Positions 39,846 to 49,108 are shown, numbered from the stretch's first letter. The stretch: 64,000 nucleotides of DNA from Stenotrophomonas maltophilia (GCF_003205835.1 NZ_CP029773.1:3070501-3134500), one strand, 5' to 3'. The notes: generated by a model not told the origin, from the letters alone. A program made the numbers and translations.

Positions 39846-40376
39846 ATGACCACCATGCTCGCTTCGCCGATCAACCTGCACGCCTGGATCGAAGAAAACC
39901 GCCACCTGCTGAAGCCGCCGGTGGGCAACAAGATGATCGATAACGGCGATTTCATCGTGATGGTGGTGGGCGGGCCGAACTCGCGTACCGACTACCACTA
40001 CGACGAAGGCCCGGAGTGGTTCTACCAGCTCGAAGGTGAGATGGTGCTGAAGGTGCAGGAAGACGGCGCGGTGCGCGACATTCCGATCCGTGCCGGCGAG
40101 ATCTTCCTGCTGCCGGCAAAGGTGCCGCACTCGCCGCGGCGCCCGCCCGGCGGTGTCGGCCTGGTGGTCGAGCGCAAGCGCCTGCCGCATGAGATGGACG
40201 GCGTGATCTGGCACTGCGAGCGCTGCAACCACAAGCTGCACGAAGAATTCTTCCCGCTGCAGAACATCGAGACCGACCTGCCCAAGGTGTTCGCGCGTTA
40301 CCACGCCAGCCTGGAACTGCGTACCTGCAGCGAGTGCGGGCACGTGGATCCACTGCCGGTGCCAGCGGTGGGCTGA
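39846..40376 (+). CDS. nbaC: 3-Hydroxyanthranilate 3,4-dioxygenase
   Basis: A 176-residue cupin dioxygenase that opens 3-hydroxyanthranilate to 2-amino-3-carboxymuconate semialdehyde, the precursor of quinolinate and NAD. Iron ligands His51, Glu57 and His95 are in [14 protein letters not shown] and [11 protein letters not shown]. The C-terminal rubredoxin-like metal site has Cys124, Cys127, Cys161 and Cys164. The ATG at 39846 is used here; the ATG at 39855 has a slightly better-spaced GGA signal. Together with the next two genes it forms the lower kynurenine pathway. Confidence 0.95.
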   Translation: MTTMLASPINLHAWIEENRHLLKPPVGNKMIDNGDFIVMVVGGPNSRTDYHYDEGPEWFYQLEGEMVLKVQEDGAVRDIPIRAGEIFLLPAKVPHSPRRPPGGVGLVVERKRLPHEMDGVIWHCERCNHKLHEEFFPLQNIETDLPKVFARYHASLELRTCSECGHVDPLPVPAVG

Positions 40377-40387
40377 GCCATCGAACG

Positions 40388-40489
40388 GTAGTTGCCCACC
40401 TTGGTGGGCGCTTGCCCGCTCCCGCTCTGGTAGATGCCCACCTTGGTGGGCGCTTGCTTGTACGTGCGCCAACCAAGGTTGGCGACAAC
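40388..40489. repeat. Three SMAG palindromes between nbaC and kynU
   Basis: Two plus-strand copies begin GTAGTTGCCCACC (40388) and GTAGATGCCCACC (40430), each returning as GGTGGGCGC. A minus-strand copy (40466-40489) has arms GCCAACC and GGTTGGC but reads GTTG instead of GTAG. The second and third face each other. Any kynU promoter would lie downstream of or within this cluster. Confidence 0.85.
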
Positions 40490-40580
40490 CGGGTCATGCG
40501 GCGCTGGCGTTGGGTTGGCTGCTACCGGGCCATGCACCAGGCGCTACACTGGCGATCCCGTTGCAGCCTGTTGCCCGACC

Positions 40581-41855
40581 ATGTCCGACCTGCTCAGCCG
40601 CACCCACGCCATTGCCCTGGACGCCGCCGATCCACTGCGCCCGCTGCGCAATGAATTCCTGATTCCGCGCCATGGTGGCGGCGAGCAGACCTACTTCGTC
40701 GGCAACTCGCTGGGCCTGCAGCCGCGTGGCGCGCAGGCGGCCGTGCAGGAAGTGATGAAGCAGTGGGGCGAGCTGGCGGTGGAAGGCCACTTCACCGGCC
40801 CCACGCAGTGGCTGTCCTACCACCGCCTGGTGAGCGCGCAGCTGGCCCGCGTGGTCGGTGCGCTGCCCAGCGAAGTGGTGGCGATGAACACGCTGAGCGT
40901 GAACCTGCACCTGATGATGGTCAGCTTCTACCGGCCGACGGCCGAGCGTCCGGTGATCCTGATGGAAGCCGGCGCATTCCCGACCGACCGCCACGCAGTG
41001 GAAGCACAGATCCGCTTCCATGGCTTCGACCCGGCCGAATGCCTGGTGGAAGTGCAACCGGACGAAGCCAATGGCACGATCTCGCTGAACGCCATCGAGG
41101 GCGCCATCACCGAATACGGCCCGCGCCTGGCGCTGGTGCTGTGGCCTGGCGTGCAATACCGCACCGGCCAGGCCTTCGACCTGGATGCGATCACCCGCGC
41201 CGCACGCCTGCAGGGCGCACGCATCGGCTTCGACCTGGCGCACTCGGTCGGCAACCTGCCGCTGCGCCTGCATGACGTGGCCCCTGATTTCGCCGTGTGG
41301 TGTCACTACAAGTACCTCAACAGCGGCCCGGGCGCGGTGGCCGGCGCCTTCGTCCACGAGCGCCATCACCGCGACACCACCCTGCCGCGCTTTGCCGGCT
41401 GGTGGGGCCATGAGGAATCCACCCGCTTCCAGATGGCACCGCAGTTCACGCCGGCCATCGGTGCCGAAGGCTGGCAGCTGAGCAATCCGCCAATCCTCGG
41501 CCTGGCGCCGCTGCGCGCCTCGCTGGACCTGTTCGAGCGCGCCGGCATGGAGGCGCTGCGCAGCAAGTCGCTGGCACTGACCGGCATGCTCGAAGCACTG
41601 GTCCGTGCGCGCCTGTCCGGCGTGCTGGACATCATCACTCCGGCCGAGCCGCAGCGCCGTGGCTGCCAGTTGTCGCTGCGCGTGATCGGTGGCCGCGAGC
41701 GTGGCCGTGCGCTGTTCGAGCATCTGCGCGGCATCGGTGTGCTCGGCGATTGGCGCGAGCCCGACGTGATCCGCATCTCGCCCACGCCGCTCTACAACCG
41801 CTACCTGGACGTGCACCACTTCGTCGAGGAAGTGGAAGCCTGGGCCGGCCTCTAA
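40581..41855 (+). CDS. kynU: Kynureninase
   Basis: A 424-residue fold-type I PLP enzyme that splits kynurenine or 3-hydroxykynurenine into (3-hydroxy)anthranilate and alanine. YFVGNSLGLQPRGAQAAVQE is the family N-terminus; the PLP Lys is in CHYKYLNSGPGAVAGAFVHE, and ARIGFDLAHSVGNLPLRLHD carries the conserved Asp. The frame is open to 40434, but the ATG at 40581 gives the standard start. The SMAG cluster separates it from nbaC; kmo follows 31 bases later. Confidence 0.96.
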   Translation: MSDLLSRTHAIALDAADPLRPLRNEFLIPRHGGGEQTYFVGNSLGLQPRGAQAAVQEVMKQWGELAVEGHFTGPTQWLSYHRLVSAQLARVVGALPSEVVAMNTLSVNLHLMMVSFYRPTAERPVILMEAGAFPTDRHAVEAQIRFHGFDPAECLVEVQPDEANGTISLNAIEGAITEYGPRLALVLWPGVQYRTGQAFDLDAITRAARLQGARIGFDLAHSVGNLPLRLHDVAPDFAVWCHYKYLNSGPGAVAGAFVHERHHRDTTLPRFAGWWGHEESTRFQMAPQFTPAIGAEGWQLSNPPILGLAPLRASLDLFERAGMEALRSKSLALTGMLEALVRARLSGVLDIITPAEPQRRGCQLSLRVIGGRERGRALFEHLRGIGVLGDWREPDVIRISPTPLYNRYLDVHHFVEEVEAWAGL

Positions 41856-41886
41856 GTCGGCCCCTCCCCTACTGCTGGACAGTTCG

Positions 41887-43254
41887 TTGATCGCACACGC
41901 TTCCCGCTCGTTGAGCATTATCGGTGCCGGCCTCGCCGGGTCCCTGCTGGCCATCCTGCTGTCACGCCAGGGCTGGCGCATCACCCTGTACGAACGCCGC
42001 GGCGATCCGCGCGTGGCCGACTACGAGAGCGGCCGCTCGATCAACCTGGCGTTGGCCGAGCGTGGGCGCAACGCACTGCGCCAGGCCGGCGTGGAAGACG
42101 AGGTGATGGCACGTGCGGTGATGATGCGCGGGCGCATGGTGCATCCACGCGACGGCGAGCCGCAGCTGCAGCGCTATGGCCGCGACGACAGCGAAGTGAT
42201 CTGGTCGATCCACCGCAGCGACCTGAACACCACGCTGCTGGAGCTGGCCGAACAGGCTGGCGCCACCGTGCACTTCCATCGCCGCCTGCACACCGTCGAT
42301 TTCGATGCGGGTTACGCACGCTTCATCGATGACCGTGACGACAGCCCGCACGATATCCGTTTCGACACCCTGATCGGTGCCGACGGTGCCGGTTCGGCAC
42401 TGCGTGCGGCGATGAACCGGCGCGCGCCGCTGGGCGAGGACATCGCCTTCCTCGACCACTCCTACAAGGAGCTGGAGATCCCGCCGGCTGCCGATGGCAG
42501 CTTCCGCATCGAGCGCAATGCGCTGCACATCTGGCCGCGCGGCCACTACATGTGCATCGCCCTGCCCAACCACGAAGGCACCTTCACCGTCACCCTGTTC
42601 CTGCCCAACCAGGGCGATCCCAGCTTCGCCACGGTCAATACCGGGGCGCAGGCCGAGGCGCTGTTCGCGCGCGAGTTCGCCGACACCCTGCCGTTGATCC
42701 CGAACCTGCGCGCGGACTGGGAGCAGCATCCACCGGGCCTGCTTGGCACGCTCACCCTGGAACGCTGGCACCAGCAGGGCCGCGCGGTGCTGATCGGCGA
42801 CGCCGCGCATGCGATGGTGCCGTTCCACGGCCAGGGCATGAACTGCGCGTTCGAGGACTGCGTTGCGCTGGCCCGCCACCTGATGGAGGCGGATGATCTG
42901 GAAGGCGCGTTCGCCGCGTTCGAAGCCGAGCGCAAGCCGAATGCACGTGCCATCCAGCAGATGGCGCTGGAGAACTACCTGGAGATGCGCGACCGCGTGG
43001 CCGATCCAGCGTTCCTGCTGCAGCGCGAGCTGGAGCAGGAACTGCAGCGGCGCTGGCCGACCCGTTTCGTACCGCACTACACGATGGTCACCTTCCTGCA
43101 CACGCCGTACGCCGAAGCGCTGCGCCGCACTGATCTCCAGCGCGAGATGCTGGTGGCGGCCACCGCAGGTCACGATTCACTGGACAACATCGACTGGGCC
43201 GCACTGGAAGCACAGATCCACGCCCAGCTGCCGGTCCTGGAGGGCGCGCACTGA
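41887..43254 (+). CDS. kmo: Kynurenine 3-monooxygenase
   Basis: A 455-residue FAD monooxygenase that hydroxylates L-kynurenine with NADPH and O2. The FAD-binding GxGxxG is in LSIIGAGLAGSLLAILLSRQ. GRSINLALAERGRNALRQAG is the family signature, and LIGDAAHAMVPFHGQGMNCA is the second FAD motif. No ATG is available near the N-terminus, so translation appears to begin at the TTG at 41887; a second TTG at 41911 is possible. The stop overlaps the sbcB start (TGATG). Confidence 0.95.
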   Translation: MIAHASRSLSIIGAGLAGSLLAILLSRQGWRITLYERRGDPRVADYESGRSINLALAERGRNALRQAGVEDEVMARAVMMRGRMVHPRDGEPQLQRYGRDDSEVIWSIHRSDLNTTLLELAEQAGATVHFHRRLHTVDFDAGYARFIDDRDDSPHDIRFDTLIGADGAGSALRAAMNRRAPLGEDIAFLDHSYKELEIPPAADGSFRIERNALHIWPRGHYMCIALPNHEGTFTVTLFLPNQGDPSFATVNTGAQAEALFAREFADTLPLIPNLRADWEQHPPGLLGTLTLERWHQQGRAVLIGDAAHAMVPFHGQGMNCAFEDCVALARHLMEADDLEGAFAAFEAERKPNARAIQQMALENYLEMRDRVADPAFLLQRELEQELQRRWPTRFVPHYTMVTFLHTPYAEALRRTDLQREMLVAATAGHDSLDNIDWAALEAQIHAQLPVLEGAH

Positions 43255-44693
43255 TGGCTGACAGCTTCCTGTTCTACGACCTGGAAACCTTCGGGCAGGA
43301 CCCGCGGCGCACGCGCATCTCGCAGTACGCCGCCATCCGCACCGACGCCGACCTCAACGAAATCGACACCCCGGTCAGCTTCTTCGTGCGCCCGGCCGAT
43401 GACCTGCTGCCCTCGCCGATGGCCACCCTGGTCACCGGCATCACCCCGCAGCAGGCACTGGCCGAGGGCATCAGCGAGGCCGAAGCCTTCGATCGCATCA
43501 ACGAGCAGCTGTCGCGCCCCGGCACCTGTGCGCTGGGCTACAACACGCTGCGCTTCGACGATGAGTTCGTACGCTACGGGCTGTTCCGCAACTTCCACGA
43601 CCCATACGAACGCGAGTGGCGCAACGGCAATTCGCGCTGGGACCTGCTGGACATGCTGCGGCTGATGCGCGCCATGCGCCCGGAGGGTATCCAGTGGCCG
43701 CTACGCGAGGACGGCGCCACCTCGTTCAAGCTCGAACACCTGGCCGAAGCCAACAACGTGCGCGAAGGCGATGCGCACGAAGCGCTGTCCGACGTGCGCG
43801 CCACCATCGGCATGGCGCGGCTGTTCAAGCAGTCGCAGCCACGCCTGTGGGACTACGCACTGAAGCTGCGTGACAAGCGCTTCGTCGGCAGCCTGCTGGA
43901 CGTGGCCGCGATGAAGCCGGTACTGCACATTTCCATGCGCTACCCGGCCAGTCGCATGTGCGCGGCCCCGGTGCTGCCGCTGGCCGCGCACCCGACCATC
44001 AACAACCGGGTGATCGTGTTCGACCTGGATGGCGAGATCGACGACCTGCTGGAACTGCCGGCCGAGGTGATCGCGCAGCGCCTGTACATGCGCGCCAGCG
44101 AACTGCCCGAAGGCGTGGCGCGGGTGCCGCTGAAGGAAGTGCACCTGAACAAGGTGCCGGCGCTGATCGCCTGGAACCACCTGCGCACCGATGACCACGC
44201 GCGCCTCGGCCTGGACGTGGCCGCGATCGAAGCCAAGGTGGAACGCCTGCGCGCGTTCGCCCCGCAGCTGGCCGAGAAGGCCCGGCAGGTCTACAACCAG
44301 CCCCGCGCCGCCACCGTGGCCGACGTCGATGCCTCGCTCTACGACGGCTTCCTCGGCAATGGCGACAAGCCGCTGCTTGCGCTGGCACGCACCACCGCGC
44401 CGGAGCAGCTGGCCGCGCTGGAAGGCCACTTCCGCGACCCGCGCCTGCCGGAGCTGCTGTTCCGCTACCGCGCGCGCAATCATCCCGACAGCCTCGCGCC
44501 GGCTGAACGCCAGCGCTGGCAGGATTACCGCCGCCAGCGCCTGCTCGGAGACGGCGGGCTGGGCGAACTCAACCTGCCCCAGTACCAGCAGCAGCTCGAT
44601 GCACTGGCCGCCGAAGCGCCCGACGATGCGCGGCGCCAGGCCCTGCTGCAATCGCTGCGCGACTGGGGCCAGCACCTGCAGGAGACCTTGTGA
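43254..44693 (+). CDS. sbcB: Exodeoxyribonuclease I
   Basis: A 479-residue DnaQ-fold 3'-5' exonuclease for single-stranded DNA. Exo I has Asp and Glu in FLFYDLETFGQDPRRTRISQ. Exo II/III segments include CALGYNTLRFDDEFVRYGLF and the later GDAHEALSDVRATIGMARLF with the catalytic His/Asp. An SH3-like and a helical C-terminal domain follow. It processes recombination and mismatch-repair intermediates. It overlaps kmo by one base and the DUF2461 gene by four. Confidence 0.94.
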   Translation: MADSFLFYDLETFGQDPRRTRISQYAAIRTDADLNEIDTPVSFFVRPADDLLPSPMATLVTGITPQQALAEGISEAEAFDRINEQLSRPGTCALGYNTLRFDDEFVRYGLFRNFHDPYEREWRNGNSRWDLLDMLRLMRAMRPEGIQWPLREDGATSFKLEHLAEANNVREGDAHEALSDVRATIGMARLFKQSQPRLWDYALKLRDKRFVGSLLDVAAMKPVLHISMRYPASRMCAAPVLPLAAHPTINNRVIVFDLDGEIDDLLELPAEVIAQRLYMRASELPEGVARVPLKEVHLNKVPALIAWNHLRTDDHARLGLDVAAIEAKVERLRAFAPQLAEKARQVYNQPRAATVADVDASLYDGFLGNGDKPLLALARTTAPEQLAALEGHFRDPRLPELLFRYRARNHPDSLAPAERQRWQDYRRQRLLGDGGLGELNLPQYQQQLDALAAEAPDDARRQALLQSLRDWGQHLQETL

Positions 44694-45376
44694 GTACCTA
44701 TTTTTCGGACGCCAGCTTCAAGTTCCTGCGCAGTCTGGCGCGGCATAACGACAAGGCATGGTTCAACGACCACCGCCAGCAGTACGAAGACCACGTGCGG
44801 CAGCCGTTCCTGCGCCTGCTGGGCGACCTTCAACCGGCGCTGGCCGAGGTCAGCGACCACTTCCGCGCCGATACCCGCGGCGTCGGCGGCTCGCTGTTCC
44901 GCATCCATCGCGACGCGCGCTTCTCCAACGACAAATCCCCGTACAAGACCTGGCAGGGTGCACGCCTGTTCCATGAGCGCCGCCGCGAGGTGGCCGCGCC
45001 CTCGTTCTACGTGCACCTGCAGCCAGGCGAGAGCTTCGTCGGTGCCGGCCTGTGGCATCCGGAACCGGAGACCCAGCGCCGCGTGCGCCATTTCATCCTC
45101 GACAACCCCGGCAGCTGGAAGGCCGCCGCGCATGCACCGGCCCTGCGCAAACGCTTCGACTTCGAGGAGAGCGAAAAGCTGGTGCGGCCGCCGCGCGGCT
45201 TCCCGGCCGACTTCGAATTCATCGATGACCTCAAGCACCGCAACTGGGTGATGTGGCGCTCGCTGGACGACGCCACCATGACCGGCCCGCGCCTGCTGTC
45301 CACGCTGGGCAAGGATCTGGCCGGGCTCGGCCCGTTCGTCGACTATCTGTGCGCGGCGCTGGACCTGGAGTTCTGA
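44690..45376 (+). CDS. DUF2461 (TIGR02453) family protein
   Basis: A 228-residue DUF2461 protein. The family markers are clear: FLRSLARHNDKAWFNDHRQQ-Y near the N-terminus, then FRIHRDARFSNDKSPYKTWQ and SFYVHLQPGESFVGAGLWHP. No biochemical role is known. The start is a GTG at 44690 with GGAG five bases upstream, overlapping the sbcB stop. The next gene overlaps its stop (TGATG), so these genes are translated as a chain. Confidence 0.9.
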   Translation: MSTYFSDASFKFLRSLARHNDKAWFNDHRQQYEDHVRQPFLRLLGDLQPALAEVSDHFRADTRGVGGSLFRIHRDARFSNDKSPYKTWQGARLFHERRREVAAPSFYVHLQPGESFVGAGLWHPEPETQRRVRHFILDNPGSWKAAAHAPALRKRFDFEESEKLVRPPRGFPADFEFIDDLKHRNWVMWRSLDDATMTGPRLLSTLGKDLAGLGPFVDYLCAALDLEF

Positions 45377-46356
45377 TGCCGTTGGCACAGCAACGCCGCA
45401 CGCTGGGCCGCACCGGCCTGGCGGTTTCGCCGGTGGGCCTGGGCTGTTCCGGCTTCTGGGGGCATCGCCGCTTCCCGGAACAGTCGGCCGCGCTCGTGGT
45501 CGAGCATGCACTGGCACAGGGCGTGAACCTGTTGGACACCGGCCACAACTATTCCGGTTTCCACGCCGAGCCGCGGCTGGGCCGCATCCTGCGCCCGTTG
45601 CTGAAGCGATACCCGCGCGAGTCGCTGGTGATTTCCAGCAAGGGCGGCACACTGACCGGCCAGGCCGGCGTCAGCGGTGCCGAGCAACGCAATTTCTCGC
45701 CGGCAGCCATCACTGCCAGCTGCGAGGCCTCGCTGCGCAACCTCGGCCTGGATTACCTGGATATCTACCAGCTGCACGGTGCCAGCCAGCACGACATCAA
45801 CGATGACCTGCTGGCCGCACTGCAACGCCTGCGCGAACGCGGGCTGATCCGGCACACCGGCATCAATACGCACACGGCATCGACCCTGCGCTGGATGATC
45901 GACCATCCCACGCTGTTCGACGTGGTGCTTCTGGACTACAACGCCCTGCAGCAGGACCGTGAACCCCTCATCGACCAGTTGCATGCGGTGGGCATCGGCG
46001 TGCTGGCCGGCACCGTGCTGGCGCAGGGCCATCTGCTGCCACCACGCCCGCGCCAGCCACGACCGGCGGATGCCTGGTACCTGGCCAGGGCCTGGCTCAA
46101 GCCGAGCAGCCGTCAACTGATGCGCAGCGCACGCAATATCCGGAAGGCACTCGCCGCCATCCGCAGCCAGCGCCCGGCCCAGACCGCGTTTGCCTACGCG
46201 CTCGGCCATCCCGGCGTAGCCAGTGGCATCTTGGGCACCACCCGCACCGGCAGCCTGGACGAAGTGCTGGCGACGCGGCTTGAGGCACTGACCGCAGCCG
46301 AACGCCAACAGCTGGTGAGCGCCTTCGGTGATGGCGGCGGATCACCCAGTCATTGA
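45376..46356 (+). CDS. Aldo/keto reductase
   Basis: A 326-residue NADPH-dependent aldo/keto reductase with a TIM barrel. The catalytic tetrad is visible: Asp and Tyr in NLLDTGHNYSGFHAEPRLG, Lys in LVISSKGGTLTG and His in DIYQLHGASQHD. The C-terminal coenzyme loop is near GHPGVASGILGTTRTGSLDE. The substrate is unknown. The ATG at 45376 overlaps the preceding stop; a longer frame to 45253 lies inside the upstream gene and is not used. Confidence 0.9.
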   Translation: MPLAQQRRTLGRTGLAVSPVGLGCSGFWGHRRFPEQSAALVVEHALAQGVNLLDTGHNYSGFHAEPRLGRILRPLLKRYPRESLVISSKGGTLTGQAGVSGAEQRNFSPAAITASCEASLRNLGLDYLDIYQLHGASQHDINDDLLAALQRLRERGLIRHTGINTHTASTLRWMIDHPTLFDVVLLDYNALQQDREPLIDQLHAVGIGVLAGTVLAQGHLLPPRPRQPRPADAWYLARAWLKPSSRQLMRSARNIRKALAAIRSQRPAQTAFAYALGHPGVASGILGTTRTGSLDEVLATRLEALTAAERQQLVSAFGDGGGSPSH

Positions 46357-46398
46357 GTCTTCACCCCATGCTGCTGCGGTTGCGGCAGTCTGGGCGGC

Positions 46399-46950
46399 AT
46401 GAAGAAACTCACCGCACTCGTTGTGCTGCTGGTCCTGGCCTTGGCCGCCTGGTGGTTCGGCGGCCCGTACATGACCGTCAATGGCCTGTCCAAGGCCATC
46501 GAACAGCGCGACACCGCGCGCCTGGAGCGTTACGTCGATTTCCCGCGCGTGCGCAGCAGCCTGCGCGCGCAGCTCAATGACTATCTGGTGCGCCAGGCCG
46601 GCCCGGATGTGGCGGCAAGCCCGTTCGGTGCCCTGCTGTACGGGCTGGGCGACCAGCTTGGTGGTGCCGCGGTGGACACCATGGTGACCCCGACCGGGAT
46701 CGGCGCGATGCTGCAGGGCCACGTGCTGTGGAAGCGTGGCCGCAATGAACTGCAGGGCGGCGATGCCTTCGGCCCGACCGAACCCGCGCGGCCGCTGAAG
46801 CATGCCGAACATCATTTCGAAGCGCTGGACCGCTTCGTGATCGACGTCGATCGCGGCCCCGGCCAGCCCCCCTTGAAGGTGGTGCTGGAACCGCAGGGCC
46901 TGCGCTGGAAGGTGGTGGACCTGCAGCTGGGGATGTCCGGCAGCCCGTGA
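46399..46950 (+). CDS. Membrane-anchored DUF2939 protein
   Basis: A 183-residue DUF2939 protein. One N-terminal hydrophobic segment, MKKLTALVVLLVLALAAWWF, anchors or exports it. The family region follows: GPYMTVNGLSKAIEQRDTAR and LERYVDFPRVRSSLRAQLND. The rest is a soluble periplasmic domain. Function unknown. It is the last gene of the rightward run and is followed by two inverted SMAG doublets. Confidence 0.85.
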   Translation: MKKLTALVVLLVLALAAWWFGGPYMTVNGLSKAIEQRDTARLERYVDFPRVRSSLRAQLNDYLVRQAGPDVAASPFGALLYGLGDQLGGAAVDTMVTPTGIGAMLQGHVLWKRGRNELQGGDAFGPTEPARPLKHAEHHFEALDRFVIDVDRGPGQPPLKVVLEPQGLRWKVVDLQLGMSGSP

Positions 46951-46981
46951 CGGGTCATGCCCTTCGATGGCGCTGCTTTCG

Positions 46982-47035
46982 GTAGGTGCCCACCTTGGTG
47001 GGCACGGATGCACGCCAACCAAGGTTGGCGACTAC
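46982..47035. repeat. Inverted SMAG doublet 1
   Basis: Plus-strand GTAGGTGCCCACC/GGTGGGCAC (46982-47005) faces minus-strand GTAGTCGCCAACC/GGTTGGC (47014-47035). The arms differ in class (CCCACC against CCAACC) yet are arranged as a pair, like a REPIN. Confidence 0.88.
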
Positions 47036-47052
47036 CGGGGCATGGCGCTCTG

Positions 47053-47112
47053 GTAGATGCCCACCTTGGTGGGCATGGATCCAGGACGGCGCCAACCAAC
47101 GTTGGCAACTAC
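47053..47112. repeat. Inverted SMAG doublet 2
   Basis: Plus-strand GTAGATGCCCACC/GGTGGGCAT (47053-47076) faces minus-strand GTAGTTGCCAACG/GTTGGC (47091-47112). It repeats the mixed CCCACC/CCAACC pairing of doublet 1 only 17 bases away. It lies between the convergent DUF2939 and 5'-nucleotidase genes. Confidence 0.88.
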
Positions 47113-47118
47113 CAGACC

Positions 47119-48063
47119 CTACCCCTCGTTGGCGACACCATGCGGTACGTGGCCGGCGGCCACATGCTCGCGGGCGCTGTCGATGTTGTGCTGCGAATCA
47201 TCGAAGAAGATGTCGGCACCGAACGCCTGCAGAAACGGCCCCTTGTGGCGCCCTCCGAGGAACAGCGCCTCGTCCAGGCGCACGCCCCACTCGCGCAGGG
47301 TGCGGATCACCCGCTCATGCGCCGGTGCCGATCGCGCGGTGACCAGCGCGGTACGGATCGGCGCACTGTCGCCGGCCGGGAACACTTCCTGCAGCGTGTG
47401 CAACGCCGACAGGAAGCCACGGAACGGCCCGCCGCTGAGCGGCTCGCGGGCCCGCTCGCGCTCGTGGCGGCCAAAGGCTTCCACGCCCTGCTCGCGCGAA
47501 ATGCGCTCACTCTCGTCACCGAAGATCACCGCGTCACCGTCGAAGGCGATGCGCAGCTGACCGGCCGGGCGACCGGTATCGATCTGATCGGCCGCCGCGG
47601 CGGCGGTTTCGCCCGGCGGCTTGGGCAGGATGGTCGCCGCCGCAATGCCATGGCGCAGCGCGCTGCGCACCGATTCCGGGTTGGCCGACAGGAACAGGTC
47701 GGTGCCGAACGGCTTCACGTACGGCCAGGTCGGCTCGCCGGCGGTGAACGTCGCGCGGATGATGCCCAGGCCGTAGTGCTGGATCGAATTGAAGATGCGC
47801 AGGCCGGTATCGGCCGAATTGCGCGACAGCAGGATCACCTCGACCCGCGGGTTCTCCGGGCTGGCGCCCTGGTTCAGCGCCAGCAACTTGCGCACCACCG
47901 GGAAGGCCACGCCGGGGCCGAGGATATCGTCCTCGTGCTGGCGCTGGAATTCGGCATAGGCCGCCACACCATCGCTCTCGAACAGCGCGTGGCTTTCCTC
48001 GAGGTCGAACAGGGCGCGCGAGGTCACCGCGACGGTCAGCAAACGGGGGGAGTTGTCGCCCAT
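47119..48063 (-). CDS. 5'-Nucleotidase (NT5C1-like, HAD-type)
   Basis: A 314-residue protein of the cytosolic 5'-nucleotidase I-like family, which removes phosphate from nucleoside monophosphates. VAVTSRALFDLEESHALFES is the family N-terminus, and LRIAFDGDAVIFGDESERIS resembles the HAD DxD loop. The late IFFDDSQHNIDSAREHV carries the metal-binding Asp pair. AAGGA before the ATG at 48063 selects that start over 48114. It lies 47 bases after nadK on the same strand; a joint role in nucleotide or NMN turnover is only a guess. Confidence 0.88.
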   Translation of the reverse strand: MGDNSPRLLTVAVTSRALFDLEESHALFESDGVAAYAEFQRQHEDDILGPGVAFPVVRKLLALNQGASPENPRVEVILLSRNSADTGLRIFNSIQHYGLGIIRATFTAGEPTWPYVKPFGTDLFLSANPESVRSALRHGIAAATILPKPPGETAAAAADQIDTGRPAGQLRIAFDGDAVIFGDESERISREQGVEAFGRHERERAREPLSGGPFRGFLSALHTLQEVFPAGDSAPIRTALVTARSAPAHERVIRTLREWGVRLDEALFLGGRHKGPFLQAFGADIFFDDSQHNIDSAREHVAAGHVPHGVANEG

Positions 48064-48110
48064 CGGTGGGGGTCCTTCAAGCGGTCGGCGGGGCCGGCCG
48101 CCTATTGTCG

Positions 48111-48884
48111 TCAAAAAACGAACTGTTCGCTCAGGATCCGGTCTTCCAGGTTGTGCTCCGGGTCGAACAGCAGGGTCACGCGGCGGTCCTTCGACTCGCG
48201 GATGGTCACCTCGACCACGTCGCGGGTCTCGTGCGAATCCGCTGTGACGCTGACCGGGCGCTTGTACGGATCAAGCACGCGGAAACGCACCTCGGTGTCG
48301 GCCTTGAGAATCGCCCCGCGCCAGCGGCGCGGCCGGTACGGGGCCAACGGCGTCAGCGCGATGGTGTGCGAGCCCAGCGGCAGCACCGGACCGTGTGCGG
48401 AATAGTTGTAGGCGGTGCTGCCGGCCGGGGTGGCCACCAGCACGCCGTCACCGATCAGTTCGGCCACGCGTTCCTGGCCGTTGAGGTCGATGCCGATATG
48501 CGCGGCCTGCCGGGTCTGGCGCAGCAGCGACACATCGTTGTAGGCCAGCGAACCGGTACTGGTGCCCGACTCGGTCAGCGCCACCATTTCCAGCGGGCGC
48601 AGGTTGGCCGGTTCGGCATGGGCAATGCGCGCCTGCACGTCGTCGTCGCCACGGTACTGGTTCATCAGGAAGCCGACCGTGCCCAGTTTCATGCCGAATA
48701 CCGGCTTGCCCAGGTGCCCATGCCGGTGCAGGGTCTGCAGCATGAAGCCATCGCCGCCCAGTGGGCACAGCACGTCGGCCTGTTCCGGCGCGTGGTCGCC
48801 ATAGCGCGAGACCATCGCCGCGCGGGCCATCTGCGCGGGCTCGGTGGCGCTGGCCAGGAAAGCGATGCGGGGGGTGTCGCTCAT
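48111..48884 (-). CDS. nadK: NAD kinase
   Basis: A 257-residue NAD kinase making NADP from NAD and ATP. The GGDG motif is in [20 protein letters not shown], the NE/D-type segment in [15 protein letters not shown], and the Gly-rich [20 protein letters not shown] is the family signature. It is shorter than the E. coli enzyme (292). The start at 48884 gives [18 protein letters not shown]; the frame is open to 49142, but that part runs through a repeat-rich gap. Confidence 0.94.
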   Translation of the reverse strand: MSDTPRIAFLASATEPAQMARAAMVSRYGDHAPEQADVLCPLGGDGFMLQTLHRHGHLGKPVFGMKLGTVGFLMNQYRGDDDVQARIAHAEPANLRPLEMVALTESGTSTGSLAYNDVSLLRQTRQAAHIGIDLNGQERVAELIGDGVLVATPAGSTAYNYSAHGPVLPLGSHTIALTPLAPYRPRRWRGAILKADTEVRFRVLDPYKRPVSVTADSHETRDVVEVTIRESKDRRVTLLFDPEHNLEDRILSEQFVF

Positions 48885-48948
48885 CGGTGGATCCGGGGGG
48901 AACTGATGAAGAGCATAACCGAGCGCCGGGGGTTGGACCGCGCGGGGC

Positions 48949-49050
48949 GGATGACCGGCATATCCGCCGGGACACGCCGTAAACCCGTCCCTGGGGGCTC
49001 GATCGCGCCATCCATGGCGCTCACGGTCTCGGCGGATATGCCGGTCATCC
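48949..49050. repeat. 102-base inverted repeat with perfect 21-base arms
   Basis: The left arm 48949-48969 begins GGATGACCGGCATATCC, and the right arm 49030-49050 is its exact complement. The 60-base middle contains a smaller GGCGC-type inverted repeat around CCATCCATGG. I recall similar intergenic units in xanthomonads, so this may be one copy of a family. Confidence 0.85.
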
Positions 49051-49108
49051 ACCTGGCAGGTCGACGGCCGGCGTCGGGTCAGTGATCGCAGAAAAACAGG
49101 CAGAAACA

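Noticed and set aside
40388-47112. CRISPR-like repeat clusters
   Set aside because: The repeats are palindromic, alternate in strand and differ in arm sequence, with no regular unique spacers and no cas genes.
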